From an uncultured Bacilli bacterium (GTDB lineage: Bacteria > Bacillota_I > Bacilli_A > RF39 > UBA660), in assembly GCA_910579535.1 (NCBI GenBank), contig CAJTUR010000026.1, positions 4,578 through 19,267 of the forward strand: DNA of 14,690 nt, in the 5' to 3' direction. Position 1 is the first letter of the stretch; each line of letters opens with the position of its first letter. A program made the translations under genes and the position numbers. The notes below the pieces were generated by a model. The model did not search any database, was not told the DNA's origin, and worked only from the letters and a program-made list of their open reading frames with translations. Shown piece by piece: positions 7,863 to 14,332 of this stretch.

Positions 7863-9665
7863 TTAAAATAATTCTAATTTTTTTGCTAGTTTCATTCCTT
7901 TTTCAATATCGCTTTCCATTTTTTTTCGATTTGGCTTTCCACTTGCTAAGTAAGGTAAATCTTCTTTAATAATAATATCTTGTGGAAATGAATATTTTGG
8001 TAAATGTATTTCGCAAGCTATTTTTATATTTTTTCTTATTTCTTCTTTGTTAAAATTTTTGTCTACCACTATAATAGCTGAAGGAACAAAGTGTTCTTCA
8101 TGATTAATATCAGGGGCTCTTACTACAGAAACTTTAATTACTCCTGGGACCTTAGAAATGACAGCTTCAATCGTTGTTGGATAGGCTTTATCTCCACTAA
8201 ATAAAGAAATAAACTCTTTAATTCTTCCAGTCACAGTTAAAAATCCTTGTTCGTCAATAGTTCCTAAGTCTCCAGTATGAATCCAAATGGAGCCATCAGG
8301 ATGAATCTTTAAAACTTCTTTTGTTGCTTCAGGTGCATTATAATAGCCTATCATTGGTGTATAGGATTGAATGCAAATTTCACCTTCTTCATTATAACCT
8401 TTTTCTTCAAGTGTATCTTTATCAAATGCTCCAATAACTGTTTTAATGTATGGAATACCAATTTTTCCTGGTATTGCGGTTTCTTTATTCATTCTTAAAA
8501 CGGCTGAAGAAGAATTTTCTGTGCATCCATAACCATAACCTAAATAGTCTGGTAAAAAGTTACTCGCTCTTTCTTCAAATTGTGGTGTGATTTTTTCTCC
8601 TCCTATTCCCGCTGTTTTAATAAAACTTTCGATATCTTCCTTTGTAATTCCGCTGTAAATTAACAAATCAATTAATGCTGAAACTAAGCATAAATGGTTT
8701 GGTTTTTCTTTCATAATAAGTGTTGCAAAATTTTCTGGCAAAGGCATTTTTCTTAAAATATTGTTCATTCCAGCACAAAGTGCTAAATGACTACTTGAAA
8801 TCGCAGCAGAAGCCGAAAATAAAGACCATACTCTTAACCATTTATCTCCTACACTATAATTAAGTTCTGAATTTAATAATTGGTGGACAATAATATTAAA
8901 TCCATTGTCATTTATCATAACGTTTTTAGGTTCACCAGTTGTTCCCCCTGTTTTAGCCATGAAGAGTAAATCTTCAGGATTTCTATTTATCTCTGGCAAT
9001 TGATAATTTTGGCCGCACTTCATAAATTCTTGCCAAGAAATAGTTCTTTTATCATTAGAATCAAATTCCTTACTGACATTGATAATATTTTTTATTTTTG
9101 TATTTTTGTAAAGGTATTCTTCCATTTCAAGATTAAAATCATCATTTGAAACAAAGAAGTAATCTGTAGGTAAATCGTTAATCATTTTAGCAAGAGTTTT
9201 AAGTGGAGTTCCTTGTACAATGAAACTCACCGCACTTCCTGAAGAGCATGCTCCATATAATAAATAATTTTCATATGGTAAATCTGATGGTAGCATACCT
9301 ACAAGACATTTTCCTTTTCTTACGCCAATTTTATGTAAACTACAAGCGGTTTCATCTATAGTTGTAAAAAAATCCTTATAAGTGATTATTCCTTCTGTAC
9401 AATCCATAGCAATTTTGTCTAAATTGTTTTTATTCTTTTCTTTTAAATATTCTGTTGCAGTCATGTGAGGTAAAGGATTGTTAATATGCTCTTTTTTAAA
9501 AAAAACAAGATGTTTTTTATCAAGCGAAGGAAATCCTGTATTTGGTCCTTCTATTTTTCCTAAAGATAAATCTCTTAAATAAAGGTCATGCTTTATTTTT
9601 TCTTCCTCAGTCATTAAAAGTAATTTTTTTCGATACTCTAATAATTGAATTCGTTTATTTTCCAT
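7863..9665 (-). CDS. AMP-forming acyl/aryl ligase (ANL superfamily)
   Basis: This 600-residue adenylate-forming enzyme activates a carboxylic acid with ATP to an acyl-AMP and, in most relatives, passes it to CoA. It has core motif A3 TGGTTGEPK (239-247, phosphate loop), A5 GYGYGCTENS (376-385), A7 TGDLG (464-468), A8 GRIKEF (480-485), and the A10 catalytic lysine Lys577 in SGKPNRKK. The first 70 residues are an extra leader with GPNTGFPSLDK before the standard fold; I do not know its role. No carrier-protein domain is attached, and no acyltransferase or thioesterase gene is nearby, so the substrate (fatty, aromatic or amino acid) is open. I start it at the ATG at 9665 after AGAGGA. A TTG eight codons upstream (9689) lies within the promoter -10 box and would precede the transcript start. 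Confidence 0.85.
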   Translation of the reverse strand: MENKRIQLLEYRKKLLLMTEEEKIKHDLYLRDLSLGKIEGPNTGFPSLDKKHLVFFKKEHINNPLPHMTATEYLKEKNKNNLDKIAMDCTEGIITYKDFFTTIDETACSLHKIGVRKGKCLVGMLPSDLPYENYLLYGACSSGSAVSFIVQGTPLKTLAKMINDLPTDYFFVSNDDFNLEMEEYLYKNTKIKNIINVSKEFDSNDKRTISWQEFMKCGQNYQLPEINRNPEDLLFMAKTGGTTGEPKNVMINDNGFNIIVHQLLNSELNYSVGDKWLRVWSLFSASAAISSSHLALCAGMNNILRKMPLPENFATLIMKEKPNHLCLVSALIDLLIYSGITKEDIESFIKTAGIGGEKITPQFEERASNFLPDYLGYGYGCTENSSSAVLRMNKETAIPGKIGIPYIKTVIGAFDKDTLEEKGYNEEGEICIQSYTPMIGYYNAPEATKEVLKIHPDGSIWIHTGDLGTIDEQGFLTVTGRIKEFISLFSGDKAYPTTIEAVISKVPGVIKVSVVRAPDINHEEHFVPSAIIVVDKNFNKEEIRKNIKIACEIHLPKYSFPQDIIIKEDLPYLASGKPNRKKMESDIEKGMKLAKKLELF

Positions 9666-9688
9666 ATTTTTTCCTCTTTTCAAGTTCA

Positions 9689-9717
9689 ACTATAGCGTTC
9701 TTTTGTTTTGTTTTCAA
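9689..9717 (-). promoter_or_regulatory. strong promoter for the AMP-ligase gene
   Basis: On the minus strand TTGAAA (9717-9712) and TATAGT (9694-9689) are separated by exactly 17 bases, matching the sigma-A consensus at 4 to 5 of 6 positions in each box. Transcription should begin near 9682, giving a leader of roughly 17 bases and ruling out the upstream TTG as a start. Confidence 0.7.
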
Positions 9718-9735
9718 TAAAAAAAAGTTTTTTTG

Positions 9736-9753
9736 TATCAAATGTGATATAAT
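9736..9753 (+). promoter_or_regulatory. extended -10 promoter overlapping an operator-like inverted repeat
   Basis: A perfect TATAAT (9748-9753) is preceded by TG one base upstream, an extended -10, and no clear -35 is seen. The repeat TATCA-AATG-TGATA (9736-9749) has perfect 5-bp arms and overlaps the -10. Small XRE regulators often bind such repeats over their own promoter, so autorepression by the following gene is likely. It lies about 18 bases from the divergent ligase -35. Confidence 0.55.
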
Positions 9754-9779
9754 AGTGTCTAGAAGCGAGGTTTTTTTGT

Positions 9780-10034
9780 ATGGATTATGATTTAAATTAT
9801 ATAGAGGCTTCTTATGATGCTTTAGAATTAAATGACGTTTTTATAAAAGAATTTATTCGATTTAGAAAGGAAAATAATTTAACACAAGAGTTATTTTCAA
9901 AGTATTCTGGGGTTTCAAGAACCAAAATTGCTCGAATTGAGAATGGAAGCCATTCGCCTAGTGTTTTAAGTTTGCTTGAAATTTTAGGTCCTATTGGCTA
10001 TACCATCAAGATTGAAAAAGTTTCTAAAAAATAA
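9780..10034 (+). CDS. small XRE-family helix-turn-helix regulator (HigA-like)
   Basis: The 84-residue protein is a single lambda-repressor-like helix-turn-helix domain. The DNA-binding segment runs from about residue 34 (LTQELFSKYSGVS) through RTKIARIENGSHSPSV to LLEILG near 70, followed by a short basic tail. The layout resembles HigA-type antitoxins, whose toxin gene usually sits immediately upstream. Here the upstream side is the divergent ligase promoter and the downstream gene is a thioredoxin-fold protein, so no toxin partner is visible and it is better called an orphan regulator. The start ATG is 9 bases after GAGG. Its promoter carries an inverted repeat over the -10, which suggests it represses itself and may also affect the adjacent ligase promoter. 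Confidence 0.85.
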   Translation: MDYDLNYIEASYDALELNDVFIKEFIRFRKENNLTQELFSKYSGVSRTKIARIENGSHSPSVLSLLEILGPIGYTIKIEKVSKK

Positions 10035-10052
10035 GAGGATAAGACAAAAAAG

Positions 10053-10081
10053 TTGCAATAATAAAAAAATTACGCTAAAAT
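10053..10081 (+). promoter_or_regulatory. promoter for the thioredoxin-fold gene
   Basis: TTGCAA (10053-10058) and TAAAAT (10076-10081) are 17 bases apart and lie just upstream of the ATG at 10103, giving a very short leader. There is no terminator after the regulator gene, so some read-through is also possible. Confidence 0.55.
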
Positions 10082-10102
10082 TTTAGTAGTGGTGGTAAAA
10101 AA

Positions 10103-10828
10103 ATGGATAAAGATCGAAAAATGTTTTTAGGAATTATTTTATTGTTACTCTTTTTTATGGTTTTTGTAGGGACGAGAGCTTTTAGAGATAAAAAAGAAGA
10201 AAATCCTAAAACGAGTGATGCCCTTCTTTTTAAAAAAGAATACGAATCTTTAAATAATGTGGTTCGAGAAAAGGATGGAAAAACGATTAAAGAAATAACG
10301 ATTAGCCAAACGAATCCCGTAGAAATTGTTACAGAGGAAAAAGCCATTTCTTTATTAGAAAGTGGAACGGGTATACTTTATTTTGGTTTTCCAGATTGTC
10401 CTTGGTGCCGTAGTATGCTTCCTATTTTATTAAGTACTTTAGATAATATGAGTATCGATAAGCTTTATTATTTAAATGTTGCAACTATTCGAGATACTTT
10501 AGCTTTAGATGATAAAGGTAAACCTGAGGTTAAAGTAGAAGGAACAAAAGGGTATAAGAGAATTTTAGAATTATTAGATAAAGAGCTTTCTCCTTATTAT
10601 TTAACAAACGATGAAGGTAAAAAAGTGGATACCAAAGAAAAAAGACTTTTTGCTCCAACTGTTGTAGGATTTAAAGAGGGAAAAGTGGTTGCCTTTCATG
10701 AAGGAACGGTTGAAACTCAAAAGAATGGTTATGATGATTTGACGGAAGATGAGAAAAAAGAATTGAGTACAATTTTTGAACAGGTCATTAATCAAGTGTA
10801 TGATACCAATTGCGATGAAGCTTGTTAA
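10103..10828 (+). CDS. membrane-anchored thioredoxin-fold protein
   Basis: The 241-residue protein has an N-terminal membrane helix (about 8-24) after a short charged start, so the rest should face the outside of the cell. The thioredoxin-like core begins near residue 72 and shows YFGFPDCPWC, with active-site Cys99 and Cys102 (CPWC), and a probable cis-proline at Pro185 (FAPTVVGF). Between these lies an insertion of about 45 residues (roughly 130-178), longer than in standard thioredoxins. The chain ends with a second cysteine pair, Cys237 and Cys241, as the last residues (CDEAC). It may be a thiol oxidoreductase or reductase of extracytoplasmic substrates; relatives include bacteriocin-transport accessory-like proteins. 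The ribosome site (GGTGGT) is average. Confidence 0.8.
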   Translation: MDKDRKMFLGIILLLLFFMVFVGTRAFRDKKEENPKTSDALLFKKEYESLNNVVREKDGKTIKEITISQTNPVEIVTEEKAISLLESGTGILYFGFPDCPWCRSMLPILLSTLDNMSIDKLYYLNVATIRDTLALDDKGKPEVKVEGTKGYKRILELLDKELSPYYLTNDEGKKVDTKEKRLFAPTVVGFKEGKVVAFHEGTVETQKNGYDDLTEDEKKELSTIFEQVINQVYDTNCDEAC

Positions 10829-10851
10829 CTTCCTAAAAAGGGAAGTTTTTT
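10827..10851 (+). terminator. rho-independent terminator after the thioredoxin-fold gene
   Basis: AACTTCC (10827-10833) pairs with GGAAGTT (10841-10847) around a 7-base loop and runs into six T (10846-10851). It overlaps the TAA stop codon and isolates this gene from the primosome operon. Confidence 0.8.
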
Positions 10852-10852
10852 C

Positions 10853-10881
10853 TTGTAGTCAATTTCTACTTTTTATATAAT
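10853..10881 (+). promoter_or_regulatory. promoter for the dnaB-dnaI-hydrogenase operon
   Basis: A perfect TATAAT -10 (10876-10881) lies 17 bases from TTGTAG (10853-10858), which matches only the first three bases of the -35 consensus. It starts about 20 bases before the dnaB ribosome site and directly follows the upstream terminator. Confidence 0.5.
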
Positions 10882-10900
10882 GAAATAAGAGGTGAGAGAA

Positions 10901-12172
10901 ATGGAGCTTGTTTCTTTACTTCCCGCCGACCAATACATTGTTGTTAATCGAACGATTTTAACTGAAGTGGAACGGAAAAATTTAATTAGTCTTTATGAGC
11001 CGATTATTGGCTATGCGGCGGTGAGTTTGTATCTAACTTTATGGCGAGATTTGGACCGCTTGGAAATTGTTAGTCGTGATTATAATCATCACCATTTAAT
11101 GACTCTTTTAAAATGTGATTTGGAGACCATTAAAGAGGCTAGAAAGAGTTTAGAAGCGGTAGGGTTAATTAAGACGTATGCAAAAGAAGGAGAACGAAAC
11201 AGTTATGTGTATGAGCTTTATTCTCCGATGACGCCGAAAGAGTTTTTTGCACACCCTATTTTTAATGTGGTACTTTATAACAATTTAGGAAAACAAGAAT
11301 ATGAGTTTTTAAAACAAGAGTTTTTTGCTTATAAGATTGATTTAAAAGATTATAAAGATATATCCGCAACGTTAGATGAAACGTATAAAACAACGAGTCA
11401 AGTTTCTTTTGAAGCTGTGGGAAAAAAAGAATTAGCTATAGCTATTCATGATCAGGTGGATTTTGATTTGATTTTATCTAGTATTCCTAAAGAGGTTTTA
11501 AATGAAAAGAGTTTTAATAAGAAGACGAAAGAACTGATTAATAATTTAGTTTTTACTTATAATTTTGATACGTATAAAATGATTGATTTAATACGTTTAG
11601 TAATTCAAGAAAAAGGTTATATCGATAAAGAAGAGTTAAGAAAAAGTGCTCGTAAATATTATCAATATCAAAACAATGGGAAGTTACCTACACTGGTTTA
11701 TCAAATGCAACCAGAGTATTTAAAAAGTCCTAGTGGAGACAATACAAAAAGAGGAAAGATATTGGCTATTTTTGAAAATACGACGCCTTTTGATTTTTTA
11801 AAGAGTAAATATAAAGGACACAATCCTACAAACCGGGATGTGGCTTTGGTCGATAGTTTGCTTCAAGATGTAGGGCTTAAACCAGCGGTAGTGAATGTTT
11901 TAATTGATTATGTCTTAAAAAAAAGCGATAATAAACTAAAAAGAGAATACGTAGAAACGATTGCGGGACAGTGGAAAAGAATAGGGATTGAAACCGCTCA
12001 GGATGCCATGGCGATTGCGGAGAAAGAACATAAGAAGTATAATAAGAAAATCAGTGATAAGAAAGATAAGATTATTGAGCCTGTATGGTTTAATGAACGT
12101 TTAGAAAAAGAATCCATGAGCGAAGAGGAAACTATAGAATTAGAAACGATTTTAAATAAATATAAGAGTTAG
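10901..12172 (+). CDS. dnaB: replication initiation / membrane attachment protein DnaB
   Basis: This is the Firmicute DnaB (not the helicase): a DnaB/DnaD-family protein that, with DnaD and DnaI, loads the replicative helicase at the origin and at restarted forks. It is 423 residues, somewhat shorter than the 472 of Bacillus subtilis. An N-terminal winged-helix region (about 1-115) with ISLYEPIIGYAAVSLYLTLW is followed by a helical DnaB_2 region. The conserved YVETIAGQW signature (350-358) lies near the C-terminus, with a lysine-rich tail after it. The GTG at 10892 belongs to the ribosome site AGAGGTGAG, so I use the ATG at 10901. dnaI follows after 8 bases, the gene pair known from Bacillus. 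Confidence 0.9.
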   Translation: MELVSLLPADQYIVVNRTILTEVERKNLISLYEPIIGYAAVSLYLTLWRDLDRLEIVSRDYNHHHLMTLLKCDLETIKEARKSLEAVGLIKTYAKEGERNSYVYELYSPMTPKEFFAHPIFNVVLYNNLGKQEYEFLKQEFFAYKIDLKDYKDISATLDETYKTTSQVSFEAVGKKELAIAIHDQVDFDLILSSIPKEVLNEKSFNKKTKELINNLVFTYNFDTYKMIDLIRLVIQEKGYIDKEELRKSARKYYQYQNNGKLPTLVYQMQPEYLKSPSGDNTKRGKILAIFENTTPFDFLKSKYKGHNPTNRDVALVDSLLQDVGLKPAVVNVLIDYVLKKSDNKLKREYVETIAGQWKRIGIETAQDAMAIAEKEHKKYNKKISDKKDKIIEPVWFNERLEKESMSEEETIELETILNKYKS

Positions 12173-12180
12173 AGGTTTTT

Positions 12181-13086
12181 ATGAAAAATTTAAAAGAATT
12201 AACAAAAGCGGAGCGTTTTGATTTACAACTTGAAAGTGATTTTGATGAGGCTTTAGAGGATGAAGATTTTAAGAAATTAATTAAAAGTTTAAATCGACCT
12301 AAAAAAGAAATGATGAAGTACACATCAAGACTTAAAAATACTTGTCAAGAAATTAAAAATTGTCGAAATTGTCAAGGGTTGTTTCAATGTCAAAATGGTT
12401 TAGAAGGACATATTGATACTCCGAAAATAGAAGAAAACCGTCTTTATTTTACTTATTATCCTTGTAAGTATTATCAAAAGATGGTTTTAAAAGATAATGA
12501 AAGCAATCGTTTGAAAAAAGTGATGTTAAAAGATATTGATTTAAAATTAAATGATAAAAAGCAATCGAAAGTGATTAAATGGTTGGATACGTTTTATGAC
12601 CATTTTGATTTAGGAAAAATACAGAAAGGTCTTTATTTGCATGGAAATTTTGGTTCAGGGAAAACGTTTTTAACGAGTGCGTTTTTACATGAATTAGAAG
12701 AAAAAAAGAATATTCATGTGGAAATAATTTATATTACAGATTTAATAAGAGATTTAAAGGATGATTTTTTTGAATTTGCGGATAAGATGGATTGGTATTG
12801 TAAAGTAGAGGTTTTGATGCTTGATGATTTAGGGGCAGAAAAAGTGACCGATTGGGTAAGAGATGAAGTGTTAGGGCCACTTTTACAATATCGTATGAGT
12901 CAAGGGAAGACTACTTTTTTTACTTCTAATTTGACGATTGAAGAGTTAGAAGAACATTTTTCTTTAACTAAGAGTTCAGAAGATAGAGTAAAAGCAAGAC
13001 GCCTTATTGAACGAATTAAGTATTTGACTGTTGATATGGAATTGGTGAGTGAGAGTCGACGTGAAAAGCGAGGTATTCATGAATAA
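12181..13086 (+). CDS. dnaI: primosomal helicase loader DnaI
   Basis: DnaI is the AAA+ ATPase that loads the replicative helicase onto DNA in Bacilli. The 301-residue protein has the N-terminal helicase-binding domain with the zinc ligand pattern Cys61, Cys64, His77, Cys95, spaced almost as in Bacillus subtilis DnaI (67, 70, 84, 101). The ATPase core shows Walker A GNFGSGKT (155-162), Walker B VLMLDD (211-216), sensor 1 TSN (248-250), and an arginine-rich sensor 2 region RVKARRLIERIK (269-280). All key residues look intact. The ribosome site overlaps the dnaB stop codon (TAGAGG), and the last codons overlap the start of the hydrogenase gene by 8 bases. Confidence 0.95.
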   Translation: MKNLKELTKAERFDLQLESDFDEALEDEDFKKLIKSLNRPKKEMMKYTSRLKNTCQEIKNCRNCQGLFQCQNGLEGHIDTPKIEENRLYFTYYPCKYYQKMVLKDNESNRLKKVMLKDIDLKLNDKKQSKVIKWLDTFYDHFDLGKIQKGLYLHGNFGSGKTFLTSAFLHELEEKKNIHVEIIYITDLIRDLKDDFFEFADKMDWYCKVEVLMLDDLGAEKVTDWVRDEVLGPLLQYRMSQGKTTFFTSNLTIEELEEHFSLTKSSEDRVKARRLIERIKYLTVDMELVSESRREKRGIHE

Positions 13087-14323
13087 GGTTTTGATTTCTA
13101 ATGAACAATCTAGTTTGCAACGAATTGATTCGAAATGTATTGATTGTGGTCAATGTTTAGAGGTTTGTAAAACTTGTAATGGTTTAAAGGATGGAGATTG
13201 TATCCATTGTGGAGCTTGTATTTTAAAGTGTCCCATGGGGGCTTTAGTTCCAAAATACAATTATAAAGAAGTGATAGCGAATCTCCATGATGAAGAAAAG
13301 ATTGTTGTTGCATCAGTCAGTCCAGCGGTTCGAGTGAGTATTGGGGATGAGTTTGGTTACTCTCCAGGAGCTTTTTTAGAAGAAAAGCTTGTAGGGGTTT
13401 TAAAGGTGTTGGGTTTCGATTATGTTTTAGATACGACTTTTGGAGCGGATTTAACGGTCATGGAAGAAGCAAGTGAATTTATAGAACGTCTAAATCAGAA
13501 AAAAAGACCAATGTTTACCTCATGTTGTCCTTCATGGGTCGCTTTTATGAAAAAGTATCATGAGAACGATTTAGGTCTTTTATCGAGTACGAAAAGTCCT
13601 ATTAGAATGCAAGGAGCAATCATTAAGACTTATTTTGCTCAACTTAAACAGTTAAATCCAGAAGATATAGTTACGGTTTTTGTTACGCCTTGTGTTTCTA
13701 AGAAAACTGAAATTTTAAACGATGGTTTTTGTGATTATGTCATTACAACGAGTGAGCTTGCGATGATGATTCGGGAACAAAGTCTTGATTTTAAGACTGT
13801 TTCAGAAAAAAAGTTTGATTCTCTTCTTGGAAAAGGAAGTAGTTCAGGTCTTATTTTTGGAGCCAGTGGAGGGGTTTTGAATGCGGTGATACGGACGGGC
13901 TATTATTTACTTAATCATGAAACGCCCCCTCATGAATTGGTTGAACTTTCCCATTTAAAAGGAACGGATTCTTTTAAAGAAATGGAAGTTGATTTAAAGG
14001 TTTGTAAAATAAACGTAGCGATTGTGTATGGACTTCGTAATCTCAATTCATTGTATGATTCTTTGAAGGAAAAGTATGATTTAATTGAAGTAATGACTTG
14101 TGATCTTGGTTGCGTTGGGGGTGGAGGGCAACCGATTGTTCCTATCAATAAAAAGGAAGAATACATTCGTGAGAGACGGAAAAGTTTGTATCAGCAAGAT
14201 TCTAATGAAACTTGTTTTAGTTATGAAAATCCTGAAATTAAAATGATTTATGATACATTTTTAGACCATCCTTTAAGTAAAAAATCAAAAGAGTTGTTAC
14301 ATTTTAATCATGAAGAAAGATAA
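13079..14323 (+). CDS. hydA: [FeFe]-hydrogenase, two-cluster monomeric type
   Basis: This enzyme reduces protons to H2 (or the reverse) with ferredoxin-type electron supply, in the cytoplasm. The 414-residue chain starts with two ferredoxin [4Fe-4S] motifs (CxxCxxCxxxC at 20-30 and 41-51). The H-cluster domain follows with TSCCPSW (147-153), TPCVSKKTE (203-211) and TCDLGCVGGGGQP (340-352). Cluster ligands match Cys150, Cys205, Cys341 and Cys345. Proton-path equivalents Cys149, Glu130, Glu133 and Ser169 are kept, so it looks catalytic and not purely sensory. The C-terminal stretch NPEIKMIYDTFLDHPLSKKS is the fused small-subunit-like tail. In the second motif a Thr replaces the usual Met before Pro-Cys. 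The start ATG at 13079 follows GAGG and overlaps dnaI by 8 bases; upstream GTG 13049 is rejected. No hydE, hydF or hydG maturase gene is in the window. Confidence 0.93.
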   Translation: MNKVLISNEQSSLQRIDSKCIDCGQCLEVCKTCNGLKDGDCIHCGACILKCPMGALVPKYNYKEVIANLHDEEKIVVASVSPAVRVSIGDEFGYSPGAFLEEKLVGVLKVLGFDYVLDTTFGADLTVMEEASEFIERLNQKKRPMFTSCCPSWVAFMKKYHENDLGLLSSTKSPIRMQGAIIKTYFAQLKQLNPEDIVTVFVTPCVSKKTEILNDGFCDYVITTSELAMMIREQSLDFKTVSEKKFDSLLGKGSSSGLIFGASGGVLNAVIRTGYYLLNHETPPHELVELSHLKGTDSFKEMEVDLKVCKINVAIVYGLRNLNSLYDSLKEKYDLIEVMTCDLGCVGGGGQPIVPINKKEEYIRERRKSLYQQDSNETCFSYENPEIKMIYDTFLDHPLSKKSKELLHFNHEER

Positions 14324-14332
14324 TCTTTCTTC
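14312..14332 (+). repeat. 9-bp inverted repeat centred on the hydrogenase stop codon
   Basis: GAAGAAAGA (14312-14320) and TCTTTCTTC (14324-14332) are perfect reverse complements, and the 3-base loop between them is the TAA stop codon itself. There is no T-run after the stem, so it is not a normal terminator. The right arm ends exactly where the transposase stop codon begins (14333). Confidence 0.6.

Noticed and set aside
9666..9689. TTG start for the ligase eight codons upstream of ATG 9665
   Set aside because: The TTG overlaps the promoter -10 box, so it would not be in the transcript; the ATG has its own AGAGGA site.
9542..9790. 82-residue plus-strand frame spanning the ligase start and the divergent promoters
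   Set aside because: It covers two promoters and the regulator start and shows no recognisable domain; it is a shadow of AT-rich sequence.
9780..10828. Toxin-antitoxin pair formed by the XRE gene and its downstream neighbour
   Set aside because: The downstream product is a membrane-anchored thioredoxin fold with CPWC, has its own promoter, and has no toxin motif.
13930..14166. 78-residue minus-strand frame in the hydrogenase gene
   Set aside because: It is antisense to the H-cluster motifs of a clear protein family and has no independent support.
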